10,220 nucleotides of DNA from an uncultured Lachnospiraceae bacterium (GTDB lineage: Bacteria; Bacillota_A; Clostridia; Lachnospirales; Lachnospiraceae): NCBI GenBank assembly GCA_910587495.1, contig CAJUMT010000126.1:1-10220 (forward strand). The letters run 5' to 3'. This document shows, piece by piece, positions 1 to 7,305 of the stretch; position 1 is the first letter of the stretch, and every line of letters starts with the position of its first letter. The notes below the pieces were generated by a model. That model made no database searches. It was not told the DNA's origin and saw only the letters and a program-made list of their open reading frames with translations. A program made the translations under genes and the position numbers.

Positions 1-1327
1 GAAAACGGTAGATGCTCTGTTTTACATCCCCCACCATGAAGCGGTTGCTCTTCCCTTGACGGTTTCTGCTAATACTGTCTAATATAGCCTCCTGCACCCG
101 GTTAGAATCCTGATACTCATCCACCATAATCTCTTCGAAATAATCCGCGAAAAGATCCGCCACCTCTGTAGCTGCAAGTTCACCGTTTTCGTCTTCCTTT
201 GTCAAAATTTGAAGCGCCAGGTGCTCCTGGTCAGAAAAATCCAGAATGTTTTTCTTACGCTTCTTTTCCTCCAACCGCCCCATGAATGTAAGCGTCAGCC
301 CCACATAGGTCTCCACATTTTCTTTTGTCCTGCGCATATGCTCCATTACCAATTCGCCGGGAATCTGAAAATACTGTTTAACAAGGGATTTTAAAGCGTC
401 TTTCACATGGTCGCGTATGCCTTTAATCTGTTCACACAATTCCTCATCCGCATCCGCCATGCTTTTGGCTCGTTTGCTGGGCAGCCGTTTCCAGGCGAGC
501 GACAGCACTTGCTCTTCAAATGCCTCTATATCGGAACTGTCCGCCAGGGTGCGAATTTGTAATTCATCTGCCTGAAGTGCCTCATCATAGGCCGAAGGAC
601 CGAAGGGAGACGAAGCAATCCGCCTGGCAGCGCGTATCTGTCTGAGACAGTCATTTGCAACCGTCCGAAGTTCCCAAAGAAGAAGATCCGCGCCGGGAAA
701 ATCACTCCAGGAAGCGCCTTCTTTTAAATCATACATGGCAGCGCATCCTTTCAGCCACGCCGCCGGCTGCGGACTTGCCACCGCATATTCATACAGTGTA
801 AGAATCATTTCCGCCAGTCCGCTCCCTCTGTTGCCGCTTCCGTAGCTCTCCGCAAAGCGAATAAAAGAAGGAAGGTTTTCCTCAAACGCCTCTTCTAAAA
901 TCTCCTCCGCCGTATCCTGTTTTAAAAGCCGCATCTCCCCTTCGTCCGCAATACGAAAGTTTGGATTTAAATCTATGGTATGGAAATAATTTCGGATCAC
1001 ATACAGGCAAAACCCATGTATTGTGGTAATCTGCGCCCGGGAAACCAGCGCCTCCTGTTTTTTCAGCCATTCATTATCCGGTTCCTTTATAAGGCGTTCC
1101 CCCAGTGCTTTTCCTATCCTTTCTTTCATCTCCCCCGCCGCGGCTTTTGTAAAAGTCGTGACCAGAAGCCGATCCACATCCACAGGACGCCCTGGGTCCG
1201 TGATCAGGGAAAGAATCCGCTCTACCAGCACTGCCGTCTTGCCGGAACCGGCAGCAGCGGACACAAGCAGATTATGATCTCTTGTTTCGATCACCTTTTT
1301 CTGATCCTCTGTCCATGACACGCTCAT
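1..1327 (-). CDS. addA: ATP-dependent helicase/nuclease subunit AddA, N-terminal 442 residues (3' end outside window)
   Basis: AddA is the UvrD-like superfamily 1 helicase and nuclease of AddAB, which resects double-strand breaks until it meets Chi and then leaves a 3' strand for RecA. The visible part carries the N-terminal helicase motifs. Walker A is AAAGSGKT at 24-31, motif Ia is TFTKAAAGEM at 58-67, TIHGFC is at 102-107, the Walker B motif is VDEYQDSN at 402-409, and VGDVKQSIYRF at 432-442 ends at the window edge. Family members are about 1,200 residues long, so the rest of the helicase and the C-terminal RecB-type nuclease lie off the left edge. The reading frame is open throughout. The ATG at 1327-1325 overlaps the addB stop codon as ATGA and has an AAGGAGG seven bases upstream, so the two genes are probably translationally coupled. 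Identification is firm. Confidence 0.97.
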   Translation of the reverse strand, partial: MSVSWTEDQKKVIETRDHNLLVSAAAGSGKTAVLVERILSLITDPGRPVDVDRLLVTTFTKAAAGEMKERIGKALGERLIKEPDNEWLKKQEALVSRAQITTIHGFCLYVIRNYFHTIDLNPNFRIADEGEMRLLKQDTAEEILEEAFEENLPSFIRFAESYGSGNRGSGLAEMILTLYEYAVASPQPAAWLKGCAAMYDLKEGASWSDFPGADLLLWELRTVANDCLRQIRAARRIASSPFGPSAYDEALQADELQIRTLADSSDIEAFEEQVLSLAWKRLPSKRAKSMADADEELCEQIKGIRDHVKDALKSLVKQYFQIPGELVMEHMRRTKENVETYVGLTLTFMGRLEEKKRKKNILDFSDQEHLALQILTKEDENGELAATEVADLFADYFEEIMVDEYQDSNRVQEAILDSISRNRQGKSNRFMVGDVKQSIYRF

Positions 1328-4300
1328 GTCTCATCCTCCTTAAGCTTCTTCCAGATTTGCTCACTGTCCATAGGGGAAAGCCTTCGTTTGTCACAGCCCT
1401 CAATCTTCCTGTCAAAACCGCATACGCTGTGATAAGGGCAATACATGCAGGCGTCCTCCCCCCCAAGCTCATAGGGCATAAGTTGGATATCTCCTTTTAA
1501 AATACGTTCCCCGTATTCCACAATTTTTTTCTGCACATGCCTGGACAGGCGGCGCAGTTGTTCTTCTCCTGCAACGGAAGAAGCCGCCGTATAACCGCCG
1601 TCCGCCTTTAACCGCACCGGAAGAATATCTGATCCTGCTTCCAGCTCCTGATCCATCTTTTTCAAGACGTCCAGATCCCCATTCGCCAGACCGTTCCACT
1701 TAAGTTCTTTTAACATTCTCTGATCCGTATCTTCCTCTTCCTCATAGTCTAGGAGCGGATCTTCTATATGGTAATAAAACATTCCTGCCGGATGTACTTC
1801 TCCTGTCTGCTTTCTGCTCTCTATCTCCATGGCCGCGTTTAAGTAGACGGCCAGCTGAAGCTGCAGCCCATAGTAGACACTGGTCAGATCAAACCGGCTG
1901 TTGCCGCTCTTATAATCAATCACCCGCACATAGACTTTCCCGTCTTCTCTGCACACATCGATCCTGTCAACTCTTCCCTGCAGACGCATCCTTTCTTCTT
2001 CACCCAAAAGCATGGTCACGCTTTCAAGCTGTTCTAAATTCCTGAAAGAAACTTCCGTCTCTTCCGGAATAAACGCGCCCTTCTGGATCTGCTTCAAGAC
2101 AGCCCAGGCCGTCCGTCTGCCGATCCGGCGCACCCGGTCCAACACATACCTGTCTGAAGCCCGGTCCAAAAAGATCCGATCCGCATAATCTTCCATGGCC
2201 TGGTTCAGCGCCTCCTCCATCCACAAATCCCGCTTCTCATCGGGCACATGGAACCATCCGTATTCGCTCTTTTCCACCCGATCTGAAAAATACTTTAAAG
2301 CTCCATGGAACACATTTCCCATATCCACCGCTTCCAGTCCATAAGTATCCCGTTCTGCAAGCCGCAAACCATACTGAAGAAAATGCGCATAAGAACAGGC
2401 GGCAAAGCGTTCCAGCCTTGTGACGCTACCCTCAAGAAGCGTTCCGTAGAGAACACGGGCAACCGCTTTACTGATATGATCCTCCCGATTGGAAAAACAA
2501 ACGGCATCCATCAAACGGCAAAGTTTCTCCTGCCATTCTTTTTGCCGCCCGTACCACCCAATGAGCGCCAGTTTTTCCTTCCCAGCCCGCTGCATCCGGG
2601 CGTCTTTCATGGCTTCTGTCAATTCTGTCACGCTGCCCTGGGGCGTAGCAAGGTGTTCCAGATATTCTGTTTCCCGCCCATCGTCTATCTGCACCCTTGG
2701 AAACAACTGCTGAATCTGACCGATCAGCCAGGAGGGCCTGCATGCATTTCCGTCCGCATCCGTCCGGCTGAACGTAAGATACAGTCTTTTGGACGGTTTT
2801 GTCAGATTCAGATAAATATAAAATTTCTGGATGCAGGCCTCCTGCCTGGACGTAGGCGCCAGCTCCACCTGCTGCTCTAATAAGATCTCCCGCTCCATCT
2901 CCGAAAGAATACCGCCTTTGATCTTATTCCTTGGCACGTTTCCTTCATTGACCCCCACAAAAAAAAGTACCTTGATATCTTTTAAACGGCTTCTTTCCAT
3001 ATCGCCCACGACTACCTGATCCGTTCCCGCCGGGATCAACCCTACCTGCATCTCCGAAAGACCCGCGTCCAGAAGTTCCATATATTCTGAAAGATCCATC
3101 TTACAGTCTCCTAAAAGCATGACCAGTTTATCAAACAGTTCCATGACCATACCATAGATCTGCGCATATTCCCTGGCACGGATATGATCCCCTTCCCCGG
3201 CAAAAGCATCTTCATAACTTTTTAACCGCTCCTGGACTTTTAATTTTGTAAGGTACTCATATACGGCTTCTGTCATCCCACGAGTATCGGAACCTTTTTT
3301 CCTTAAAATTTTCCTTAGATCCAAAAGGCCTTCCAGCGCTTTTACTCTCAGTTCGTTCAGAGACGCAAGTTCCTCTTCTTCCATCCCTCGCAAAGGCCTT
3401 TTCCACTCTCTGTTCCATCCGGAAAATCCCCGGATTCCGCGAGCTATCACATAATTTTCCAGACGGTCTGTCTCTTCTCTGGATACAAACGCCACGCCGC
3501 TTCTCAAAAGCCGAAACATAGCCTCATATGTAAAATCTTCCGAAACCGCCGACAGAAGGGCGCGCAAAAATTCCACAAAAGGATTTTGCAGCACGTCCTT
3601 TTTGCGGTCAATAAACCCAGGAATTTTATATTTTATAAAAATATGTTCCAACAGCGTTCCATAAACTTCAAGATCCCCGGTCACCACCGCCATATCCCGA
3701 TACCGAAGATCTGTATCCCGGACAAGCTTTTGTATCTGCCGCCCTACCATCTCCGCTTCCGTCGTCGGCGTCTGAGCCGCATACAGACAGATCTGATCAG
3801 TATCCTCTTCCCAGCGCTTTTTTCCATGGCGAAATATATGACTCTCCAGAAAATGAAGGGCGGGCGCATGGCAAAAACGCCTGCTGCCCGCGTCTTTCAG
3901 CAGGACAGGTCTGTGTACTTTAACCTTTGTATCCTCCGCCAAAGAAACAAGACCGGCAATCGTCTTTTTCGTCAGATAAAAAAGCTGATACTCCGCATCT
4001 TTGGAAAAAGGGTTCTCTTCACCGTCCAGCGTCAGCGTCACATACACATCCTCCGCCAGAGTAAAGAGTCTTTTTAAAAGGTTCATCTGCACCGGCGTAA
4101 ATCCGGTATATCCGTCCAGCACAATGACGCTGCCCTTCACTGACGGAGAAGCTTCCACGGTCTTTTCCAACGCCTCTAAAAGCTCCTCTGCTGTCAGATA
4201 AGTATCCGCCAGATAAGCCCGGAATCCTTCATAAAGAACCTTTATATCCTTCAGTTTATAGTAAAGCTGCGGATTTTTTTTATTCTGTTCTATAATCTTT

Positions 4301-4719
4301 GTCAACTGTTCCGGATCAATCCGATACTGAGTAAACTCTGAGATCAGAGATTTTACTTCCGAAATGTAACCAAGTTTTTTAAGGTTTCCCCCAAGAAGCG
4401 TCAGCTCATCCTTTTTTTCTTCCGCAAGCCTGCGAATAATCAGGTTCTTTCCGGTATCCTCCAGTATTTTCCTGTGTTCTCCCCCCACCTCGTTAAACAC
4501 CCGATGCGCCAAGCGTTCAAAACTTAACACATCAATATTCATAATCCCATGGCGGGGATGCATCCGGACCAGATCCTTCTGTGTCTGCATGGTAAACTGC
4601 TCCGGCACAATCACAAGGAACTGCTTCTTTGGATCCTTCATAGATTCATGAATGACTTTTTCAAATACATAGTGAGACTTTCCCGTCCCGGAATTTCCTA
4701 AAATCAACTGTAACGCCAT
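1324..4719 (-). CDS. addB: ATP-dependent helicase/deoxyribonuclease subunit AddB
   Basis: AddB is the partner of AddA. In the characterised enzyme it supplies one of the two nuclease sites, an iron-sulfur cluster and the Chi-recognition surface. At 1,131 residues it is close to the usual family length (about 1,150). A Walker A motif, GNSGTGKS, is at 8-15. The RecB-family nuclease core is visible as GRVDRID with D918, then DYKSG with D935 and K937, followed by GLQLQLAVYL with Q953 and Q955. Four cysteines expected to hold a 4Fe-4S cluster are present: C775 in RFAAC, and C1091, C1094 and C1100 in a CxxCx5C motif near the C-terminus. The start at 4719 has AGGAG ten bases upstream. The gene lies 38 bases past the terminator of the upstream gene. 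I see no clear sigma-A promoter there, so its promoter may overlap the terminator or depend on read-through. Order addB-addA is as in Bacillus. Confidence 0.97.
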   Translation of the reverse strand: MALQLILGNSGTGKSHYVFEKVIHESMKDPKKQFLVIVPEQFTMQTQKDLVRMHPRHGIMNIDVLSFERLAHRVFNEVGGEHRKILEDTGKNLIIRRLAEEKKDELTLLGGNLKKLGYISEVKSLISEFTQYRIDPEQLTKIIEQNKKNPQLYYKLKDIKVLYEGFRAYLADTYLTAEELLEALEKTVEASPSVKGSVIVLDGYTGFTPVQMNLLKRLFTLAEDVYVTLTLDGEENPFSKDAEYQLFYLTKKTIAGLVSLAEDTKVKVHRPVLLKDAGSRRFCHAPALHFLESHIFRHGKKRWEEDTDQICLYAAQTPTTEAEMVGRQIQKLVRDTDLRYRDMAVVTGDLEVYGTLLEHIFIKYKIPGFIDRKKDVLQNPFVEFLRALLSAVSEDFTYEAMFRLLRSGVAFVSREETDRLENYVIARGIRGFSGWNREWKRPLRGMEEEELASLNELRVKALEGLLDLRKILRKKGSDTRGMTEAVYEYLTKLKVQERLKSYEDAFAGEGDHIRAREYAQIYGMVMELFDKLVMLLGDCKMDLSEYMELLDAGLSEMQVGLIPAGTDQVVVGDMERSRLKDIKVLFFVGVNEGNVPRNKIKGGILSEMEREILLEQQVELAPTSRQEACIQKFYIYLNLTKPSKRLYLTFSRTDADGNACRPSWLIGQIQQLFPRVQIDDGRETEYLEHLATPQGSVTELTEAMKDARMQRAGKEKLALIGWYGRQKEWQEKLCRLMDAVCFSNREDHISKAVARVLYGTLLEGSVTRLERFAACSYAHFLQYGLRLAERDTYGLEAVDMGNVFHGALKYFSDRVEKSEYGWFHVPDEKRDLWMEEALNQAMEDYADRIFLDRASDRYVLDRVRRIGRRTAWAVLKQIQKGAFIPEETEVSFRNLEQLESVTMLLGEEERMRLQGRVDRIDVCREDGKVYVRVIDYKSGNSRFDLTSVYYGLQLQLAVYLNAAMEIESRKQTGEVHPAGMFYYHIEDPLLDYEEEEDTDQRMLKELKWNGLANGDLDVLKKMDQELEAGSDILPVRLKADGGYTAASSVAGEEQLRRLSRHVQKKIVEYGERILKGDIQLMPYELGGEDACMYCPYHSVCGFDRKIEGCDKRRLSPMDSEQIWKKLKEDET
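1335..1341 (-). promoter_or_regulatory. Ribosome binding site of addA inside the end of addB
   Basis: On the minus strand this reads AAGGAGG, seven bases before the addA ATG. It lies in the last codons of addB, encoding part of the lysine-glutamate-aspartate tail. With the ATGA overlap it fixes the addA start and suggests coupled translation to keep the two subunits in balance. Confidence 0.85.
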
Positions 4720-4757
4720 AATCTTTTTGCTCCTGTCTGCATAGTAGCCTAAATAAT

Positions 4758-4804
4758 AAAAAAACCGAATCTGTCCCGGAAGCTTTTCTCCCGGAACAAT
4801 TCAG
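4758..4804 (-). terminator. Intrinsic terminator after the phospholipase C-like gene
   Basis: On the minus strand, CTGAATTGTTCCGGGAG pairs with CTTCCGGGACAGATTCGG across a short A-rich loop. The stem has 17 pairs including three G-U pairs, with one bulged base, and runs straight into seven T residues (4764-4758). It begins 21 bases after the stop codon of the upstream gene. This is a textbook rho-independent terminator. It separates that gene from addB. Confidence 0.85.
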
Positions 4805-4825
4805 TCTTTTTGGTCCCTGTAACTT

Positions 4826-5404
4826 TTATGCAGCATACACTGTATCCGCAGACTCGCTGACCAGGCAGGCAATAGCTGCCAGAACCTGGGAACAGACCCT
4901 TGTAATATATTCGCAGTCTTCTTCCACCGTGCTGTTGCTCTCCATATACACTTTGTGATTTGCCTGGATATACGCAAGAATATCTTCTACAGAAGCGAGC
5001 TTTTTTGTTTCTTCCGAGTGGAATACGGCATTCCCCTCACGGATATACGCCCTTAAGCCCTGTTTTAAATACTCCTCATATTTACAATGCTCTTTTAACC
5101 CGCCCGGGTAATGGCTGTTATGAGGAAAAGTAAAGTAATCCGCAATGTAATGCAGCACCTGCCCAAGATCGATCATATAACGCATGGAATCCGTATAGGG
5201 TTCCTGCACCTGTGCCAGACGACGAATCTTTTTTTCCACCAGCCTGAATGTCTCATTATACTCATGGCGCATAGTCAGAAAGGAGGGCCGACAGTCCGGA
5301 AGCAGACTTCCCACATAAAAAGCCTTTCGCCTGTGGTATAAAATATCATTATTCAGCCCTCTCACCAAAAACCGCGCCAGTGAAATATGTGACTTTTTTC
5401 TCAT
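4826..5404 (-). CDS. Zinc-dependent phospholipase C-like protein, no signal peptide
   Basis: This 192-residue protein matches the zinc-dependent phospholipase C/S1-P1 nuclease fold in its ligand pattern. Candidate ligands are H6, D37, H47, H85 and D89 (HYIAD), H95 (FPHNSH), and H106 and E110 (HCKYE). The spacing H-x3-D-x5-H then H-x3-E is that of Bacillus cereus phosphatidylcholine-preferring phospholipase C, with somewhat shorter loops elsewhere. Unlike the secreted enzymes it has no signal peptide: the N-terminus MRKKSHISLARF goes straight into the domain, so it is probably cytoplasmic. Its substrate is unknown, and a phosphodiesterase role on lipid or nucleic acid is only inferred from the family. 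The start has GGAGG seven bases upstream and an extended -10 promoter further up. It has its own terminator, so it looks like a single-gene unit between spoVAD and addB. Confidence 0.85.
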   Translation of the reverse strand: MRKKSHISLARFLVRGLNNDILYHRRKAFYVGSLLPDCRPSFLTMRHEYNETFRLVEKKIRRLAQVQEPYTDSMRYMIDLGQVLHYIADYFTFPHNSHYPGGLKEHCKYEEYLKQGLRAYIREGNAVFHSEETKKLASVEDILAYIQANHKVYMESNSTVEEDCEYITRVCSQVLAAIACLVSESADTVYAA

Positions 5405-5451
5405 TTACTATCCTCCACTTCGCATATCTATTCTATGCCGAACTATGGGAT

Positions 5452-5460
5452 ATTGTATCA
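5452..5460 (-). promoter_or_regulatory. Extended -10 promoter for the phospholipase C-like gene
   Basis: The minus strand reads TGATACAAT, a TGn extension followed by five of six bases of the -10 consensus, about 48 bases before the start codon. No good -35 box lies 16-18 bases upstream, which is acceptable for an extended -10 promoter. It lies in the 103-base gap after spoVAD, where I see no convincing spoVAD terminator, so read-through from spoVAD is also possible. Confidence 0.5.
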
Positions 5461-5507
5461 CACTTTTTTTCAGGCTGCATTAATTTTTTTCTATTTAACA
5501 ATAATTC

Positions 5508-6542
5508 TCAGCAATGCTCCAGCACAACCCCATGGGCGATTCCCGGAATGGACTGCCCCTCGTTAAAGCTGACTTTTGACAATAAAGCACCTGTAGGAAC
5601 CAAAAGCACCCGCTTCCACTCGCCGGTTTTCAGTTTCGGCAGGATATAGGCTGCCAACGTAACCGCGGCACAGCCACAGCCGGAACCTCCCGCATGGGTG
5701 TCCTGGGTTTCGGCATCAAAGATCAAGATACCGCAGTCGTCATGGATATTTTTTAAATCAACGCCTTTTTCCAACATCAGGTCTTTTAATATTTTCTGAC
5801 CTATACTTCCCAGATCCCCCGTAATAATCCTGTCATAATCGCCCGGCGTTCTTCCATAATCCGTCAAGTGTTGGTAAATGGTATCTGCGGCCGCAGGCGC
5901 CATTGCCGCGCCCATATGCATGGAGTCCTTTACGCCGTAATCCACGACTTTTCCTGTGGTGATACCGGCAATACATACAGAGGCCCCTTTTGCGGCGGGA
6001 GATTCTGCGGCGGAAAGTACAAAGGCTCCCGCGCCGGTGACGGTCCAGGTAGTTGACAAGGGCCTTTGCCCGGCATATTCCAGGGGAAATCGAAACTCCT
6101 TTTCCGCGCTGGCAAAATGACTGGAAGTCAATGCCATCGCACAGTCCGCATACCCGGCATTTACCGCCATGGAAGCGAGGCTTAAACTCTCTCCGCAGGT
6201 GGAACAAGCTCCATAGAGGCCGAACAAAGGAATCTGCAGTTCCATAATTCCGTAGGAAGTGGCAATCCCCTGAGCCAGCAGATCCCCCGCGAACAGATAA
6301 CGGATCTGTTCCTCATTCATACCTGTCTTTTCCATGGCCTTCTGGGCGGTCTGAAGCTGCAGTTCGCTTTCCGCCTCTTCCCAGGTATCCTTTCCGAATT
6401 TAGGATCTGCCTCCACCTGGTCAAACAACGCACCCAAAGGGCCTTCTCCTTCTTTACTTCCCACGATAGAAGCCTCTCCGATGATTCTGGGCGGATTTTT
6501 ATAAGCAAGGCTGGCACGTCCTTTTATTTGTGTCATAGTCAT
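5508..6542 (-). CDS. spoVAD: Stage V sporulation protein AD (SpoVAD)
   Basis: SpoVAD is a thiolase-fold, dipicolinic-acid-binding subunit of the SpoVA channel in the inner membrane of the spore. The channel loads Ca-dipicolinate during sporulation and releases it at germination. The 344-residue length suits the family. Recognisable blocks are GSKEGEGPLG near 28-37, FAGDLLAQ near 84-91, LYGACSTCGESL at 109-120 with C113 in the place of the thiolase nucleophile, QWTVTGAGA-like TTWTVTGAGAF, KDSMHMGAAMAPAAADT, ITGDLGSIGQ, DCGILIFD, and GGSGCGC toward the C-terminus. The ATG at 6542-6540 is chosen because AGGAG lies ten bases upstream. The reading frame stays open to 6707, but that extension crosses the intergenic gap and the divergent spoVAC start and does not look like SpoVAD. 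A second ATG two codons in is less well placed. The gene is divergent from spoVAC, which is unusual. Confidence 0.95.
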   Translation of the reverse strand: MTMTQIKGRASLAYKNPPRIIGEASIVGSKEGEGPLGALFDQVEADPKFGKDTWEEAESELQLQTAQKAMEKTGMNEEQIRYLFAGDLLAQGIATSYGIMELQIPLFGLYGACSTCGESLSLASMAVNAGYADCAMALTSSHFASAEKEFRFPLEYAGQRPLSTTWTVTGAGAFVLSAAESPAAKGASVCIAGITTGKVVDYGVKDSMHMGAAMAPAAADTIYQHLTDYGRTPGDYDRIITGDLGSIGQKILKDLMLEKGVDLKNIHDDCGILIFDAETQDTHAGGSGCGCAAVTLAAYILPKLKTGEWKRVLLVPTGALLSKVSFNEGQSIPGIAHGVVLEHC

Positions 6543-6587
6543 ATTGTCAAAACTCCTTTCCGTTTCTTTATTGGATGGCTTTTTACA

Positions 6588-6617
6588 TAGTTTTTGTGCG
6601 GACGATAAAAAATATTC
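6588..6617 (-). promoter_or_regulatory. Candidate sigma-G promoter for spoVAD
   Basis: The minus strand has GAATA (6617-6613), fitting the sigma-G -35 pattern GNATR, then 18 bases and AAAACTA (6594-6588), a partial fit to CATNNTA. Sigma-G control of spoVA genes is known in Bacillus. The match here is weak and rests mainly on context and on the mirror-image site for spoVAC. Confidence 0.3.
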
Positions 6618-6620
6618 TCC

Positions 6621-6649
6621 GAATAAAATCCTTGCGCCAGGAAAGTATA
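6621..6649 (+). promoter_or_regulatory. Candidate sigma-G promoter for spoVAC
   Basis: GAATA (6621-6625) followed after 17 bases by AAGTATA (6643-6649) partly fits the sigma-G pattern GNATR and CATNNTA. It ends 23 bases before the spoVAC start codon. With the site for spoVAD it makes TATTC-TCC-GAATA, so the two -35 boxes would be only three bases apart. Confidence 0.35.
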
Positions 6650-6672
6650 AAAGAAAAAAGGAGTCTTGTTTT

Positions 6673-7134
6673 ATGAATGCAAACGAAGAACAAAAGCAGC
6701 AATACAACGATTATGTAAAAGAAGTTACTCCCACCCACAATCTGCCTTTAGAAATGTCCAAAGCCTTCCTCACAGGCGGCGTTATCTGCCTTCTTGGACA
6801 GTTCATCGTAAATACGGTTATGCAGATGGGCATCGACCAGGATACCGCAGGCACATGGTGTTCCGTCCTTTTAGTTCTTATAAGTATCCTCCTGACAGGG
6901 CTTAATATCTATCCCGCCATAGCCAAATGGGGCGGCGCCGGCGCGTTGGTGCCTATCACCGGCTTTGCCAACGGCGTAGCCGCGCCTGCCATTGAATATA
7001 AAAAAGAAGGCCAGGTCTTCGGCATCGGAAGCAAAATTTTCACGATTGCGGGGCCGGTGATTTTGTATGGGATATTTACCAGCTGGGTGCTGGGGGTGGG
7101 ATATTGGATTGGAGGAGTGATAGGGATTATTTAA
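6673..7134 (+). CDS. spoVAC: Stage V sporulation protein AC (SpoVAC)
   Basis: SpoVAC is a small integral membrane subunit of the SpoVA dipicolinate channel; the Bacillus protein behaves as a mechanosensitive channel. The 153-residue length fits the family. After a polar stretch of about 28 residues come hydrophobic segments near 31-50 (KAFLTGGVICLLGQ), 62-83, 88-106 and 116-150. Family blocks are seen: AGALVPITGFANGV near 89-102, then EYKKEGQVFGIGSKIF and AGPVILYG. The N-terminal extension and the EGxxxG-type block favour SpoVAC over the shorter SpoVAEb. The ATG at 6673 has AAGGAG nine bases upstream; an open frame from 6544 was rejected because it has no binding site. The gene stands alone, divergent from spoVAD, and no spoVAE follows before the AT-rich region. 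Confidence 0.93.
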   Translation: MNANEEQKQQYNDYVKEVTPTHNLPLEMSKAFLTGGVICLLGQFIVNTVMQMGIDQDTAGTWCSVLLVLISILLTGLNIYPAIAKWGGAGALVPITGFANGVAAPAIEYKKEGQVFGIGSKIFTIAGPVILYGIFTSWVLGVGYWIGGVIGII

Positions 7135-7147
7135 AGGCAGATAAAAA

Positions 7148-7175
7148 ATGAAATTAATATGGTAGTTAATTTTAT
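7148..7175. repeat. AT-only inverted repeat after spoVAC
   Basis: ATGAAATTAA (7148-7157) pairs with TTAATTTTAT (7166-7175) around an 8-base loop, with one G-U pair. It lies between the spoVAC stop codon and the G+C-containing terminator hairpin. It may protect the 3' end of the mRNA or be chance in AT-rich DNA. Confidence 0.45.
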
Positions 7176-7217
7176 GAGCAGGATGATGGATAAAAAAATT
7201 CATTGGCCTGCTTTTTT
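7176..7217 (+). terminator. Intrinsic terminator of spoVAC
   Basis: AGCAGG (7177-7182) pairs with CCTGCT (7207-7212). After a two-by-two internal loop, GATGGAT (7185-7191) pairs with ATTCATT (7198-7204) including two G-U pairs, around an A-rich loop. The hairpin runs into a six-T tract (7212-7217). It closes the spoVAC transcript and marks the right end of the core-like DNA. Confidence 0.75.
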
Positions 7218-7218
7218 C

Positions 7219-7305
7219 TGTTTTAGGATATAGAAGGATCGTCAATACAGCGTTTGCTTTTGTGCTTCGTGTAATAGATAAATGAATTTAGGAAGTTTTA
7301 GATAA
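7219..7305. other. AT-rich gap with no gene seen; likely junction of core and accessory DNA
   Basis: All frames close quickly here and no start codon with a binding site is seen for the decayed gene that follows. I found no repeat or tRNA end that would mark an integration site. Composition drops sharply compared with the DNA left of the spoVAC terminator, so this is the most likely place for a junction. Confidence 0.4.

Noticed and set aside
2305..2880. Plus-strand open frame of 191 codons inside addB
   Set aside because: It is antisense to a clear AddB sequence and has no motif or binding site; a shadow frame.
3586..4077. Plus-strand open frame of 163 codons inside addB
   Set aside because: Antisense to addB with low-complexity, basic content; a shadow frame.
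4775..4796. Direct repeat of CCCGGAA
   Set aside because: The two copies are the inner parts of the terminator arms, since CCGG is self-complementary; no separate repeat is needed.
6544..6672. Upstream start for spoVAC at 6544
   Set aside because: It has no binding site and would add 43 residues unlike SpoVAC; ATG 6673 has AAGGAG at the right distance.
6543..6707. N-terminal extension of the spoVAD frame to 6707 (399 residues)
   Set aside because: The extra 55 residues cross the intergenic gap and the spoVAC start, do not resemble SpoVAD, and lack a ribosome binding site, whereas ATG 6542 has one.
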